Notes: generated by a model not told the origin, from the letters alone. A DNA stretch of 57,611 nt from Komagataeibacter nataicola (GCF_003207795.1 NZ_NIRT01000020.1:1-57611), one strand, 5' to 3'; shown: positions 28,911-37,873, numbered from the stretch's first letter. A program made the numbers and translations.

Positions 28911-30143
28911 TTATATGCCCTTCCTCTCGTTCTCGCCCAGGCAGGACAGAAAATCCGCAATCGTGCGCATGTCCGCAAGGTGGTCGAGCACGTAATAGGC
29001 GAAGGCCAGCGCCCCTGCGCGGCAGGTGGCCCGCAGGCGGAGATCGGTGATGGTGTCGAAATCCGCTGTATGGGCATAGCCGATGAGGCGGCGGATGATC
29101 TCGATGGCGGCAAAGCCGATGGTGTCGCCCATTACCTCATCCATGAAGGCCTGCTGCGCCACATGGGCCGCCGGGCCATAGGCCAGCGGGCGCAGGGTGC
29201 CGGGCGGCGGGGCGTCACTGGCGTTCCACAGCGCCATGAACTGCTCATGAAAGCTGTGCCAGAAACTGGCGATATCGCGCAGCACCGCCTGCCGGGCCGC
29301 AAGGTCGGGTGTTGCGAAGAAATGCAGCACCAGATTGCCCACGAACATGCCGCAGTCAAATCCGATAGGCCCATAAAGCGCGAACTCGCCATCGATCACG
29401 CGCGTATCTTCCGCCGTGCTCATGATCGAGCCGGTATGCAGATCGCCATGCAGCAGCGCCTGCGGTTGCGACAGGAAGCGCCGCCGCAGGTTTTCCACCG
29501 CCAGAAGCGCTGCGGCGCTAGTACGGATGTCCTGCACGATGGGGCTCAGGGCCGGGTCATGCCAGTGGTTGCGCGGGTGGTCGCGGTACGGGTCGTCAAA
29601 CACCAGGTCAAGCGTGATGCGGGTCAGGGCCTGGTTGGCGGCAAAGAGTCGGCGGGCGTCAAACACATCCTCGAACGGGCGGGCAAGCAGCGAAGTGCCA
29701 AAACAGGCCCGGGCCACGAACATGCCAATGCGCGGGGCCACCTCCGGCCAGTCCGCACCCTGCATCAGCGCCGTGCGCAGTACGGTGTGGCCTGACAGGC
29801 TCTCGACCACCAGCACATAGAGCACCGGGTCAAAATGCAGGTATTCGGTGGTCAGTCCGCCCACCAGCGGGCCGACGGCGGCAAGCCAGGCGGCCTCGAA
29901 ATACGTGCGGTCGAGCGGCATCTTCCAGCTCGGGTCCACGCGCACATGGGGCAATGACTGCTTGAGGCACACCTCCCCCGCAGGCCCGGTGACGAGAAAC
30001 ACGTTGTTGAGGTTGCCATCACTGACCTCACGCACCTGCCACTGTCCGGGCGGGCCGCCGAGGCGGGTGGCAATGGCGGACAGATCGGCGAGGAACGCGC
30101 GGATGCCGCCTGCATCAAGTGTGCGGTAGCTGGTCTGGTCCAT
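28911..30143 (-). CDS. mtnK: S-methyl-5-thioribose kinase
   Basis: Phosphorylates methylthioribose in the methionine salvage pathway. The fold is that of aminoglycoside phosphotransferases: LKQSLPHVRVDPSWKMPLDRTYFEAAWL carries the ATP lysine, LLHGDLHTGSIM the catalytic loop, and VIDGEFALYGPIGFDCG the metal-binding loop, all as in MtnK. Start at 30,143 (MDQTSYRTL). No other mtn gene is nearby. Confidence 0.85.
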   Translation of the reverse strand: MDQTSYRTLDAGGIRAFLADLSAIATRLGGPPGQWQVREVSDGNLNNVFLVTGPAGEVCLKQSLPHVRVDPSWKMPLDRTYFEAAWLAAVGPLVGGLTTEYLHFDPVLYVLVVESLSGHTVLRTALMQGADWPEVAPRIGMFVARACFGTSLLARPFEDVFDARRLFAANQALTRITLDLVFDDPYRDHPRNHWHDPALSPIVQDIRTSAAALLAVENLRRRFLSQPQALLHGDLHTGSIMSTAEDTRVIDGEFALYGPIGFDCGMFVGNLVLHFFATPDLAARQAVLRDIASFWHSFHEQFMALWNASDAPPPGTLRPLAYGPAAHVAQQAFMDEVMGDTIGFAAIEIIRRLIGYAHTADFDTITDLRLRATCRAGALAFAYYVLDHLADMRTIADFLSCLGENERKGI

Positions 30144-30277
30144 GTGGCTTACCCCCTGCCCTGCGTGGTGGCCGTGCCCTGGCGTGTGGCCCGGCCGCAG
30201 GGTCGCGCGCAGGGCATGGTTATGCAACGCTTTTTTGTAATTGCGTTGTGGCCTGTCAGGCAGTAACCCGTGAGGGG

Positions 30278-30283
30278 TATAAT
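30278..30283 (+). promoter_or_regulatory. -10 box upstream of bacterioferritin
   Basis: A consensus TATAAT stands 28 bases ahead of the bfr start codon in an AT-rich patch. A weak -35 (TGTCAG at 30,254) is 18 bases upstream. Confidence 0.45.
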
Positions 30284-30310
30284 ATATTCGACAGGACAGG
30301 AAGTACGGAC

Positions 30311-30799
30311 ATGCCCATCAAGGACCCCAAGGTCATCGAGCACCTGAACACCCAGCTGACCAACGAGCTGACGGCGATCAACCAGTATTACCTGCATGCC
30401 CGCACGCTGCGCCACTGGGGCGTGACCCTGCTGGGCAAGAAGGAATACGAGGAATCCATCGAGGAGATGAAGCACGCCGACTGGCTGATCGAGCGCATCC
30501 TCTACCTCGGCGGCCTGCCCAACGTACAGCGCTACAACACCATCCTCGTGGGCCAGGACGTTGAGGAAATCCTCAAATGCGACCTGAAGCTGGAAGAAAA
30601 GGCGATTGGCGACCTGCGTGAAGGCATCGCCTATTGCGAGAGCGTGCGTGACTATGTATCGCGCGACCTGCTGCTGCGCATTCTGGTGAACGAGGAAGAG
30701 CACGAAGACTTCCTCGACCGTCAGTTCGACCTCATCAAGCAGCTGGGCCTGCCGCAGTACATCAAGCTCAACTCCGCCCCTGCCCCTGATCAGGAATAA
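30311..30799 (+). CDS. bfr: Bacterioferritin
   Basis: Iron-storage 24-mer subunit, 162 aa. Ferroxidase ligands are present: Glu in NELTAINQYYLHA (about residue 19), EEMKHADWLIER with Glu, the haem-ligand Met (about 53) and His, Glu in KLEEKAIGDL, and Glu/His in NEEEHEDFL. ATG at 30,311 follows AGGA. Near fur and a Fur box, so it belongs to an iron-homeostasis block. Confidence 0.96.
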   Translation: MPIKDPKVIEHLNTQLTNELTAINQYYLHARTLRHWGVTLLGKKEYEESIEEMKHADWLIERILYLGGLPNVQRYNTILVGQDVEEILKCDLKLEEKAIGDLREGIAYCESVRDYVSRDLLLRILVNEEEHEDFLDRQFDLIKQLGLPQYIKLNSAPAPDQE

Positions 30800-30971
30800 T
30801 CTCGCTACCGTGCGGGTCCACCGGTCGTTCATGGCCGGTGGCGGGCGGCGCGCCTTCCTGCCAGGCAAGGATGTCGAGCAGGTCGAGGAAAGCGTTTTCC
30901 ATGAACCGGCGCGCCTGCCGGATCGATACGATGGGTGGCATTCCTGTCATCCCGCCATACTGGGGCTGCAC
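30768..30971 (-). CDS. Possible small protein antisense to the bfr tail
   Basis: A 67-codon frame with G/C-biased third positions; the segment RQARRFMENAFLDLLDILAWQEG would form an amphipathic helix. It starts 25 bases after the stop of the uncharacterised minus-strand gene and overlaps the last 32 bases of bfr. The start may be one of the internal Mets (30,941). Against it: the bfr terminator lies over its 5' end. Doubtful. Confidence 0.3.
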   Translation of the reverse strand: MQPQYGGMTGMPPIVSIRQARRFMENAFLDLLDILAWQEGAPPATGHERPVDPHGSEIIPDQGQGRS

Positions 30972-30997
30972 GTAAAGTGCGGCCCCTTTGGTTTTTT
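30962..30997 (+). terminator. Terminator downstream of bfr
   Basis: Arms GGGGCTGCAC and GTGCGGCCCC (one internal mismatch) with a short loop, followed by TTTGGTTTTTT. It would end the bfr transcript about 165 bases after its stop. Confidence 0.7.
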
Positions 30998-31628
30998 ACA
31001 GGCCACCCGTCTGCGCGGCGGCGGGGCTGGGCCACATGACCTGCGCGCGCCCCATGTCAGCATGGTGCCAGCGCATGGCTGCAAGGCACCCTGCCCCCAC
31101 GGGCTGGGCCTGCGGCGCATGGGGCGCGGGTGCGGGCTGCGCCGTAGCCGCCCTCATCTGGCGCGGCTGTGCTACGGGCTCCCGGCTGGATGCCGCCAGC
31201 ATGTTGCCCCGCCGTGGCAGCCAGTAGCCCGCCCCTGCAAGGCACGCGCCAAGTTGCGTAATGGCGGCGGCAAAGGGTGAGAGCACATGATGGTGAACGA
31301 AGATGGGCCGCAGCATGCGCCGTACCTCGCCCTCGCGCCCTTCCTGTGCGGCTGTGGCGGCGAGCAGAAAGCGGTTTTCCGTGCCGGTCAGGTGCGTGGC
31401 CGAGCAGATCGCCACGTCCACCGGGGCGCGCTGGTAGGCACGCAGGCGGTTCATGGCCATGTGGAAAGCCTCGATCACGGCAGCGAAATCAGCCCTGAAA
31501 CACGGCAGCGCCAGCCCCGGCGTGCCCCGCGTGGCATCGCCCTGCCCGCTCAGGCGGCGCACGCACCAGACCAGCAGGCGTTCGCTGGATGAAAGATCAT
31601 TCATGAAAACTGTGGTGTTGGTCATCAT
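30996..31628 (-). CDS. Uncharacterised protein, probably Fur-regulated
   Basis: 210 aa, no recognised domain. The N-terminal 130 residues look folded (SSERLLVWCVRRLSGQGD, then FHMAMNRLRAYQRAPVDVAICSATHLTGTENRFLLAA), while the last 70 are Ala/Pro/Gln-rich and probably disordered. Start at the double ATG (31,628); ATG at 31,604 also possible. Its promoter region contains a strong Fur box and it lies between bfr and fur, which suggests iron regulation. Confidence 0.65.
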   Translation of the reverse strand: MMTNTTVFMNDLSSSERLLVWCVRRLSGQGDATRGTPGLALPCFRADFAAVIEAFHMAMNRLRAYQRAPVDVAICSATHLTGTENRFLLAATAAQEGREGEVRRMLRPIFVHHHVLSPFAAAITQLGACLAGAGYWLPRRGNMLAASSREPVAQPRQMRAATAQPAPAPHAPQAQPVGAGCLAAMRWHHADMGRAQVMWPSPAAAQTGGL

Positions 31629-31684
31629 CCGCTCGGGCCATGGCGTGACCCGCTCCCTGAATGTGTTGGTGAGACCTTATTAAT

Positions 31685-31703
31685 GAGAAAGATTATCATT
31701 TGC
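31685..31703. promoter_or_regulatory. Fur box
   Basis: On the minus strand the 19 bases read GCAAATGATAATCTTTCTC, matching 15 of 19 positions of the classical Fur box GATAATGATAATCATTATC. It lies 57 bases upstream of the uncharacterised gene (minus) and 74 bases upstream of fur (plus), so it can serve either or both. Confidence 0.7.
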
Positions 31704-31776
31704 AATTAAAATCGACGCCCCGAACTGCTTATCCCTACTGGACCGGGGCGGTCTGTATGCATTATGCTATGAGGTG

Positions 31777-32226
31777 ATGAAAGAGCCGACTTTTCCCGAT
31801 TCTCCGCTGGCCGACCTGTGCCGTGAACGCGGCCTGAAACTGACAGGCCAGCGCAGGACGATTGCCTTTGTCCTGTCGGACAGTGATGACCACCCGGATG
31901 TGGAGGAGCTGTACCGCCGCGCGGTGGAAGTCGATCCGCGCATTTCCATCGCCACGGTGTACCGTACGGTACGCCTGTTCGAGGAAAACGGCATTCTCCA
32001 GCGCCGTGATTTTGGTGGTGGTCGGGCCCGCTATGAAGTGGCCGATGGCGATCATGGCGATCATTACCACCTGATCGACGCGGATAGCGGCAAGGTGATC
32101 GAATTCGAAAACCCTGAACTTGATGCCCTGCTCGAAAATATCGTGCGTGAGATGGGGTATGACCTTGTCACCACCCGCCTCTCCGTTGTGGGCCGCAGGA
32201 AGACCAAGCCGCGCGGCAATGGCTGA
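31777..32226 (+). CDS. fur: Ferric uptake regulator Fur
   Basis: Winged-helix repressor of 149 aa. DNA-binding part: RGLKLTGQRRTIAFVLSDSDDHPDVEELYRRA and ISIATVYRTVRLFEENGIL; metal site: GDHGDHYHLID and VIEFENPELD. The cysteine pair CxxC that holds structural zinc in E. coli Fur is replaced by DADS, as in many alphaproteobacterial Fur proteins. ATG at 31,777 has GAGG upstream. Confidence 0.9.
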   Translation: MKEPTFPDSPLADLCRERGLKLTGQRRTIAFVLSDSDDHPDVEELYRRAVEVDPRISIATVYRTVRLFEENGILQRRDFGGGRARYEVADGDHGDHYHLIDADSGKVIEFENPELDALLENIVREMGYDLVTTRLSVVGRRKTKPRGNG

Positions 32227-32279
32227 AAGCGGCCTTTTGCCCGCTTGCGTCCTTCTTCTGGCCGCCTGGCCTGACGCGC

Positions 32280-32516
32280 GTGTCTGACAACCCCGATAGC
32301 ACTCCTGAGCCGCTGCCTGCCACCACACCGCTTATACTGGGTGTGGGGCTGGGGCTGCCTTATGGGCTGGTTATTGGCGGCTTCATGCTGTTTGAGCATG
32401 TTGATGGCGCGGTCTTTGGCTTCCCACCGGCGGTGGCGTGGCTGTTTGCCTGCATGGTGCTGGTGCCGGGCTGCATGGCGGTGGCGTGGTGGCTGGGCCG
32501 GGTACGGGCGACCTGA
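32280..32516 (+). CDS. Small two-span membrane protein, partner of the symporter
   Basis: 78 aa starting with GTG; two transmembrane helices (about 18-38 and 47-70). Its TGA is followed directly by the ATG of the sodium:solute symporter, so the two are coupled. Many SSS transporters have a small accessory membrane subunit encoded just upstream; family name not assigned. Confidence 0.7.
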   Translation: MSDNPDSTPEPLPATTPLILGVGLGLPYGLVIGGFMLFEHVDGAVFGFPPAVAWLFACMVLVPGCMAVAWWLGRVRAT

Positions 32517-33881
32517 ATGGAATTCCTCAGCTTTGGTCTGGTCATTGCTGCCTCCGTTGCTCTGGCGGTGTACGCGCGGGTGCGGCGCGGCAGTGACAAT
32601 GCGCGTGATTTCTTTGTCGCGTCCGGGCAGCTTGGGGGGGTGCTGGTCTTTTTCCTGACCATTGGCGAGACCTACAGCATCGGCAGCGTGCTGGGCTTTT
32701 CTACCGGCGTCTACCTCCATGGCGCGGCGTTTGCCGGGTGGTTCATGGGGTATATCCTGCTATCCTACCCTGTGGGGTTCGTGCTTGCGCCACTGTTGTG
32801 GCAGTTGGGGCGCAGGACAGGCAGCATGACGCTGGCCGATATTTTTCGTGCGCATTTTGGCAGCCGCCTGCTGGAAATAGTAGTGGCGGCCAACGCCGTG
32901 ACCTTCCTGCTGCCATTGGGGCAGATGCAGTTCACCGGTCTGATCTCGGTCATGCGGAGCCTGCACTGGCATGTCACGCCCGCCGTGCTGGCCGGGGCGG
33001 GTGCTGGCATGACCTTTGGCTGGGTGGCGCTGGCGGGTGTGCGGGCCCCTGCCTATGTATCTGTGCTGAAGGATGTGCTGCTGGTGCTGGCCATCGTGGC
33101 CGGAGGGAGTGCCGCGCTGCTGGCCACGGGCCTGCCCGTTGCGTACCTGCCCATGCCCGCCGCCGCCGTGCCCGTGCGGCAGGACATGTTCGTGGTCTCC
33201 ACCATCCTGCTCCAGTCGCTGGGGCTGTGTATTACGCCGCAGGCGGTGGCCTTCGTGTTTACCGCACGCTCGGCGCGGATGGTGCGCCGTAACCAGATCC
33301 TCATGCCACTTTACATGCTCATGTTTCCCTTTCTGTACATGATCGCGGAATTCGTGCGGAAGCGTGGACTGGCCGTTTCATCCGCCAATGATGTGTTCAT
33401 GCTGGGCGTCACCACCACCCTGCCACCGTGGATGCAGGGTATCGTTGCGGGTGGGTGCGCGGTCTCGGCGCTGGTCATCCTCGCCGGCGTGTGCCTTGCC
33501 ATCGGGCCGCTGGTCTCGCGCAACATGCTGCATGGCCTGTCGGACCGTGGGCAGCGTGTGGGCGCGCAGGTCGTGATCGGTGTGTATCTGCTTGTGTCAG
33601 CCGCTGGCGCTGCGGGGCTGGGCAGTGTCATGGTCACGCTCAATAACCTGTATTATCTGGGCATGATCCAGATAGCACCCGGGCTGCTGGCAGCGCTGTG
33701 CGGGTGGCGTATTCCGCCCCTGGGGATTGCGGCAGGGCTTGTGGCGGGTGACGGGCTGGCGGTGGGTCTATACTGGGCGGGGCTCATGCCTGCCGGGGTC
33801 AATCCCGGCCTGATCGGGCTTGCGGCAAATGCCCTGATCGTGGCGGCTGCATGCCTACAGGGGCGGTCTTGCCCGCGTTAA
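32517..33881 (+). CDS. Sodium:solute symporter family transporter
   Basis: 454 aa, about twelve to thirteen transmembrane segments. The N-terminal RRGSDNARDFFVASGQLGGVLVFFLTIGETYSIGSVLGFSTGVY corresponds to the SSS first-helix region with the sodium site. LGLCITPQAVAFVFTARSARMVRRNQILMPLYML matches the mid-protein signature. Substrate unknown (PutP/PanF-like). The 3' end overlaps the convergent small membrane protein gene by four bases. Confidence 0.87.
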   Translation: MEFLSFGLVIAASVALAVYARVRRGSDNARDFFVASGQLGGVLVFFLTIGETYSIGSVLGFSTGVYLHGAAFAGWFMGYILLSYPVGFVLAPLLWQLGRRTGSMTLADIFRAHFGSRLLEIVVAANAVTFLLPLGQMQFTGLISVMRSLHWHVTPAVLAGAGAGMTFGWVALAGVRAPAYVSVLKDVLLVLAIVAGGSAALLATGLPVAYLPMPAAAVPVRQDMFVVSTILLQSLGLCITPQAVAFVFTARSARMVRRNQILMPLYMLMFPFLYMIAEFVRKRGLAVSSANDVFMLGVTTTLPPWMQGIVAGGCAVSALVILAGVCLAIGPLVSRNMLHGLSDRGQRVGAQVVIGVYLLVSAAGAAGLGSVMVTLNNLYYLGMIQIAPGLLAALCGWRIPPLGIAAGLVAGDGLAVGLYWAGLMPAGVNPGLIGLAANALIVAAACLQGRSCPR

Positions 33882-34234
33882 CCTGCATTCTCCCTGTCTT
33901 TATCATTTCCCGGTGGGATGGCGGGCGCAAGCCAGGAAGGGTGGCGGCGTTCGATCCATTCCAGCATGCGTGCGCTCAGCCTGCGCAGGAAAGGCACATC
34001 CTCCGCCAGCAGTACAATGCCGAGCGGAAGCATCCATAACCCCAGCACGGGCAGGAAGCCGAGCACGCCCCCCATTATCAGCAGCCCTCCCATGATGCCG
34101 CGTAATACAACCCTCTCGGGCTGAAGCAGCCAGCGCATGGCCTGTTCGCCGCGCGCGGGCAGGCGCCGGAGCAGGCGCTCGAGCCGGTCGCGGCGCAAAT
34201 GTTCGGCGTGATCGGAGGATGATGGTGTGTTCAT
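33878..34234 (-). CDS. Small membrane protein of unknown function
   Basis: 118 aa with an Arg-rich N-terminus, two close hydrophobic segments (about 45-78, GIMGGLLIMGGVLGFLPVLGLWMLPLGIVLLAEDVPFL) and a charged tail. This arrangement resembles small PGPGW-like membrane proteins of alphaproteobacteria, without a known function. Confidence 0.7.
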   Translation of the reverse strand: MNTPSSSDHAEHLRRDRLERLLRRLPARGEQAMRWLLQPERVVLRGIMGGLLIMGGVLGFLPVLGLWMLPLGIVLLAEDVPFLRRLSARMLEWIERRHPSWLAPAIPPGNDKDRENAG

Positions 34235-34513
34235 GCCTTGAGGATGGGCATGCTCCCTGCCCCATGCAACACATTTACGCGGGAACGTGATGGCGCGGGA
34301 ACATGACGGACGGCAAGGAAACGGAAAAGGTCCGAATTTTGATATAATTCAATGTCATTCCCGCAAAGCACGCGCCAGTGTCGTGGCATGATGCGTTTCC
34401 TTACCTCCCCGGTTTCATTTTCCTGCCTTGCATGGCTGGACGGCTGCCGGGGCGGGCTGTAAGGAAATTTGTTGGAATATGCGCTTTTTCATAATGTATT
34501 TCGGGAGCAGTCA

Positions 34514-36172
34514 ATGCCCAGCGTAAGCCCTTTTGCCGGCAAGCCGGTCGATCCGGACCGTCTTGTCAATATCGATGCCCTGCTTGATGCCTATTATACC
34601 CGCAAGCCTGATCCCTCCATTGCAACACAGCGGGTGGCGTTCGGCACCTCGGGGCACCGGGGCTCATCGCTGCATACCAGCTTCAATGAAAACCATATCC
34701 TCTCGATCAGCCAGGCCATTGCCGACTACCGCAAGAACGCGGGCATTACCGGGCCGCTGTTCATCGGCATTGACACGCATGCGCTCTCGCGCCCGGCGCT
34801 GAAATCCGCACTCGAAGTCTTTGCCGCCAACGGCATTGAAGTGCGCATTGATGACAAGGACGGCTACACCCCCACCCCCGTCATCTCGCACGCCATCCTG
34901 ACGTGCAACCGCGGCCGCAGCAGCGACCTTGCCGATGGCGTGGTGATTACGCCATCGCACAACCCGCCCGAGGATGGCGGTTTCAAATACAACCCGCCCC
35001 ATGGCGGCCCCGCCGATACCGACATCACCAAGGTGATCGAGAACGCGGCGAACGACTACATGGCCAAGGGCATGCAGGGTGTGGCCCGCGTATCGTTCGA
35101 GCAGGCGCTGGCCGCTCCCACCACCCGGCGGCACGACTACATCAACCCGTATGTGGATGATCTCGCCGCTGTGGTGGACATGGACATCATCCGTGAATCC
35201 GGCATTTCCATCGGCATCGACCCGCTTGGCGGGGCGGCGGTGGATTACTGGCAGCCGATCATTGACAAATACGGCATCAACGCCACCATTGTGAGCAAGG
35301 AAGTCGATCCCACCTTCCGTTTCATGACCGCCGACTGGGATGGACAGATCCGCATGGACTGTTCCTCCCCCTACGCCATGGCGCGCCTGGTGCAGATGAA
35401 GGACCGCTTTGACATCGCCTTCGCCAATGATACCGATGCCGACCGTCACGGCATCGTATCGGGCAAGTACGGGCTGATGAACCCCAACCATTACCTCGCC
35501 ACAGCCATTGAGTTCCTGTTCAACAACCGCGCCAACTGGAACCCCGCCGCAGGGGTTGGCAAGACGGTGGTCAGCAGCAGCATGATCGACCGCGTGGCCA
35601 AGGAAATCGGTCGCAAGCTGGTGGAAGTGCCGGTTGGCTTCAAGTGGTTTGTCGATGGCCTGTATAACGGCACGCTTGGCTTTGGTGGCGAGGAAAGTGC
35701 TGGCGCTTCCTTCCTGCGCCGCGATGGCACGGTGTGGAGCACGGACAAGGACGGCATCATCCTTGGCCTGCTGGCAGCCGAGATCACGGCCCGCACCAGG
35801 CAGACCCCCGGCGCGGCATACGAGGCCATGACCAAGCGCCTTGGCACGCCGTATTACGCCCGGATCGACGCGCCGGCCGACCCGGCGCAGAAAGCCATCC
35901 TCAAAAATCTCTCGTCCGAGCAGATCGGCATGAGCGAACTCGCGGGCGAGCCGATTGTCAGCACGCTGACCAATGCGCCGGGCAATGGCGCGGCCATTGG
36001 CGGGCTGAAGGTTTCGGCCAGGGATGGCTGGTTTGCCGCCCGCCCCTCCGGCACCGAAAATGTCTATAAAATCTATGCCGAAAGCTTCAAGAGCGAGGCC
36101 CACCTCAAGACCATCCAGACCGAGGCGCAGGATGCGATTTCCGCCCTGTTTGCCAAGGCGGCGCAGAAGTAA
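34514..36172 (+). CDS. pgm: Phosphoglucomutase (alpha-D-glucose phosphate-specific)
   Basis: 552 aa. Interconverts glucose-1- and glucose-6-phosphate and so feeds UDP-glucose for cellulose and other polysaccharides. Phosphoserine loop FGTSGHRGSS near residue 47, metal loop NDTDADRHG near 304, sugar loop GFGGEESAGAS near 395, phosphate-binding RPSGTENVYKIYAE near the end. ATG at 34,514 follows GGGAG; the frame opens earlier (34,469) without a ribosome site. Confidence 0.95.
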   Translation: MPSVSPFAGKPVDPDRLVNIDALLDAYYTRKPDPSIATQRVAFGTSGHRGSSLHTSFNENHILSISQAIADYRKNAGITGPLFIGIDTHALSRPALKSALEVFAANGIEVRIDDKDGYTPTPVISHAILTCNRGRSSDLADGVVITPSHNPPEDGGFKYNPPHGGPADTDITKVIENAANDYMAKGMQGVARVSFEQALAAPTTRRHDYINPYVDDLAAVVDMDIIRESGISIGIDPLGGAAVDYWQPIIDKYGINATIVSKEVDPTFRFMTADWDGQIRMDCSSPYAMARLVQMKDRFDIAFANDTDADRHGIVSGKYGLMNPNHYLATAIEFLFNNRANWNPAAGVGKTVVSSSMIDRVAKEIGRKLVEVPVGFKWFVDGLYNGTLGFGGEESAGASFLRRDGTVWSTDKDGIILGLLAAEITARTRQTPGAAYEAMTKRLGTPYYARIDAPADPAQKAILKNLSSEQIGMSELAGEPIVSTLTNAPGNGAAIGGLKVSARDGWFAARPSGTENVYKIYAESFKSEAHLKTIQTEAQDAISALFAKAAQK

Positions 36173-36179
36173 GGCCAGG

Positions 36180-36217
36180 TAAAAGTTTTTGGGTGCCGCC
36201 TTTTTTCAAAAAGGCGG
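36180..36217. repeat. Copy of the palindromic intergenic repeat after pgm
   Basis: AAAAGTTTTTGGGTG leads into CCGCCTTTTT-TC-AAAAAGGCGG (36,196-36,217), the same palindrome as after serA. Probably the pgm terminator. Confidence 0.6.
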
Positions 36218-36304
36218 TGTTCACAGCCTTCGTGCCGTCCGCTTCCCATGGAGCGGGCGGCATTTTTATATGAGGGGGCGCACTGTTTTACGCGCCCGCC
36301 GCAA

Positions 36305-36799
36305 TCATGCCGCTGGCGGCACGACAGGCAGCGGCCGCCCGTGCCCTGCCGCGCGTTTGCGGGCTTTGACCACGGCGGTATCAAGCGCTGAAAGAAACGT
36401 GGAGCGGTCGGCGCGGGTAAAGCCGCGATTGCTCTGGGTCACGACCCCGGTATCACGCAGGTCGGTCATGAGGTTGCGTACGGCCAGCGCCATGCCGATG
36501 GCGTTATCATCAAGAATGCGGCCCTTGGGGTCGAGCACGCAGGCCCCGCGCGCGACACAGCGCGCGGCCAGCGGAATATCGGCTGATATGACGATGTCAT
36601 GCGCGGCTGCATGCTCGGCAATCCAGTCATCAGCCACGTCCATGCCCTGTGTCACCACCACGCGTTCGATCAGCGGCGAGGCTGGCACGGCAAGCAGGCT
36701 GTTTGACACGACAAAGGTATGCAGCCCGTAGCGTTGCGCCACGCGGTAGGTCTCGTCGCGCACCGGGCAGGCATCGGCATCAATGAAGATGCGGGTCAT
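36305..36799 (-). CDS. yaiI: YaiI/YqxD family (DUF188) protein
   Basis: About 164 aa. PIN-like fold with acidic residues at the start (IFIDADACPVRDETYRVA) and VVVTQGMDVADDWIAEHAAAHDIVISADIPLAARCVARGACVLDPKGRIL, the conserved YaiI core. Biochemical role unknown; a nuclease-like activity is only inferred from the fold. Start at 36,799 (MTRIFIDAD) rather than the upstream codon at 36,868. Confidence 0.88.
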   Translation of the reverse strand: MTRIFIDADACPVRDETYRVAQRYGLHTFVVSNSLLAVPASPLIERVVVTQGMDVADDWIAEHAAAHDIVISADIPLAARCVARGACVLDPKGRILDDNAIGMALAVRNLMTDLRDTGVVTQSNRGFTRADRSTFLSALDTAVVKARKRAAGHGRPLPVVPPAA

Positions 36800-37143
36800 G
36801 GCATGTCTCCTTTTCCCTCGCGGGCGGGCGGGTGCATGGAACGGGCGGGGCTGTGCGGCAGGGAGCATGGCATGGCTTTTTCCTATGCCGTCGGGCAGGG
36901 CGCTGGCAAGGGAAGGCCATAATACTTCCTCAAAAAACGTCTTTCAGTGCCCAGTCAGTCAGCCCATGCGCATTCCGCCCTTCCCCCTGTTCGAAGGGGG
37001 CAGATTTTTTCAAAAAATACGCAACAATCGGCTCATCCGTGCGATGGGTTTGATATCGTGAAGAGCAGGGCAGGCGTTTTTACTTCCGCTGGCATGAATG
37101 ATGCGCCAGTATGAAACTGACAAGCCAAATGGAGGAGGCCGTT
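36800..37143. other. Intergenic region with a terminator-like hairpin
   Basis: No gene seen. A hairpin with arms CCCCCT (36,983-36,988) and AGGGGG (36,995-37,000) is followed by CAGATTTTTT and an A-run, so it can act as a terminator on the plus strand. The right end carries the promoter and GGAGGAGG ribosome site of the small gene at 37,144. Confidence 0.5.
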
Positions 37144-37245
37144 ATGCGTTACCTCATCGACCATACGCGCGAAGGCTTTGGCGTTGCGCTGTTGCTTGGC
37201 ATGCTGGCTGTCGAGCGTTTTTTCCGCAAGCAGGCTGTCCGCTAG
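37144..37245 (+). CDS. Very small protein (33 aa), possibly membrane-associated
   Basis: The frame encodes MRYLIDHTREGFGVALLLGM... ending in basic RFFRKQAVR. An unusually strong Shine-Dalgarno, GGAGGAGG, sits six bases ahead of the ATG, which is the main argument that it is translated. The centre (GVALLLGMLAV) is hydrophobic but short for a membrane span. No family recognised. Confidence 0.5.
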   Translation: MRYLIDHTREGFGVALLLGMLAVERFFRKQAVR

Positions 37246-37446
37246 GGCAGCCCCGAACAGACGGACGGACAGGCACCGGATGGAACATCCTTCCTTCCAG
37301 CCCCGCCATCGTTGCTGCATGCGCATGCGCGAAATGTGCGCCGCAGGCATGCTGGCGCAGCGCTGCCCTGTTTTCATACGCAACCGTGGCGCGGTCCGGC
37401 GGTTTACCCCTCTTGAAAGCCAGAATAGCTGGAGAGGAGAAAACCA

Positions 37447-37593
37447 ATGCGAAACCTTGCGCGGATGATGATGGCGGCTGCCGTTCTGACCTGCCTTGCC
37501 GGGTGCGACAAACCCAAGCCCGCCGGTGGCGGCTCGGATGGTGGGGGTGGACCCGGTGTCAGCACCCATGGCGGCACGGCGCCCCAGCAGTAA
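37447..37593 (+). CDS. Small predicted lipoprotein (48 aa)
   Basis: Signal MRNLARMMMAAAVLTCLAGC with lipobox LAGC; the mature part is only about 30 residues, rich in Gly, Pro and Lys (DKPKPAGGGSDGGGG). A strong GGAGAGGAG lies upstream of the ATG. This matches the entericidin-like or small Gly-rich lipoproteins in style; function unknown. Confidence 0.65.
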   Translation: MRNLARMMMAAAVLTCLAGCDKPKPAGGGSDGGGGPGVSTHGGTAPQQ

Positions 37594-37873
37594 AAAGGCG
37601 TAGCTCCCCTCTCCTTCTTCACAGCGCACCTGCTGATGCATGGTGGCGAAGGGCAACTGCCCTTTTGCCGCTGCCCTTTTGCCGCCGCATCAGTCGCGGG
37701 GGATGTGCCGGGGGTGATGGTTCGCCTCCGTCCGGCACGGTGTCCGGGTTGCCATGTGTTTCCCGGTATGGGTTTTTATCGGGGTGCGTGAAAAATCTCC
37801 TGTGCATGATCCATATCCTTCCTGTCAGGCCAGGCGTGCTTTACGGGCATGGGCCCAGACAGTAAGGATAATC

